Below are positions 63,951 through 64,000 of a DNA stretch of 64,000 bases, piece after piece; within the stretch, counting starts at the first letter, position 1, and each line of letters begins with the position of its first letter. The notes below the pieces were generated by a model. The model searched no databases. It was not told the origin of the DNA and saw nothing but the letters and a program-made list of their open reading frames with translations. Source of the DNA: Planctomycetales bacterium (GTDB lineage: Bacteria > Planctomycetota > Planctomycetia > Isosphaerales > Isosphaeraceae); NCBI GenBank assembly GCA_027449865.1, contig DAIDKV010000014.1, positions 36,766-100,765 on the forward strand, given 5' to 3'. A program made the position numbers and the translations under genes.

Positions 63951-64000
63951 ATGGACGCCTACACACCGGAAGTCGAAGCGAAGATGAAGCGGCTGTTCGA
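63951..64000 (+). CDS. start of an unidentified gene, possibly ISAzo13-like transposase (partial)
   Basis: ATG with GGGAGGG ribosome-binding site; only MDAYTPEVEAKMKRLF is visible before the window ends. The phrase VEAKMKRLF resembles the beginning of ISAzo13-family transposases as I remember them, but 16 residues are too few to be sure. The terminal inverted repeat of such an element cannot be recognised upstream. Confidence 0.4.
   Translation, partial: MDAYTPEVEAKMKRLF

Overview
The window is GC-rich, densely coded chromosomal DNA that looks planctomycete, most likely from the Isosphaeraceae/Gemmatales side. The evidence is the DUF1549/DUF1553 + DUF1501 + WD40 gene set, DUF4058, DUF6677-like and DUF6798-like proteins, Tat-type signal peptides, frequent GTG/TTG starts and many unknown secreted proteins. 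Most of it is housekeeping sequence. I found no prophage, CRISPR array or complete insertion sequence.

Layout. 1-5000: end of a secreted surface protein, small proteins, a glycine-rich RRM protein, a metallophosphoesterase and a primary-type sigma factor with a clear promoter and long leader. 5000-10400: minus-strand set of DUF1549/DUF1553 (with a long coiled-coil insertion), DUF1501 and WD40. 10500-14400: dienelactone hydrolase, MarR regulator, short-chain dehydrogenase and NmrA-like protein, with two matching dyads flanking marR. 14200-22300: lgt, gluQ, prfB (with programmed +1 frameshift), membrane proteins, cvpA and a selenocysteine tRNA. 22300-30000: sugar isomerase, RNase D, hydrolase, DUF6677-like pair, GT39-like protein, moaC, polyprenyl synthase. 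30200-35700: HTH regulator, rpoN, recR, ybaB, dnaX (with an A10 slippery run) and the SRP RNA. 35900-49900: double M16 peptidase, DUF4058, plsX, fabD, an 1800-residue Pro/Gln/Asn/Gly-rich membrane protein, nadB and an HD hydrolase. 49900-57000: sugar-type ABC binding protein and permease with an acyl-CoA dehydrogenase where the ATPase is expected, a K+ channel, then an accessory patch with a ParD-like protein, tiny ORFs and a five-copy 18-mer array. 57100-64000: rpsI, rplM (with a repetitive acidic tail), alaS, an HtrA-like protease, a membrane-anchored esterase and the first codons of a possible transposase.

Functionally the window carries three recoding or decoding signals (selC, the prfB frameshift, the dnaX homopolymer), a replication/repair block (dnaX-ybaB-recR next to ffs), fatty acid/phospholipid genes (plsX-fabD) and envelope genes (lgt, cvpA, HtrA, M16). 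The most unusual items are the giant repeat protein, the split ABC operon with an AT-rich inverted repeat, and the intergenic tandem array. I found no clearly new multi-gene defence or mobile system.
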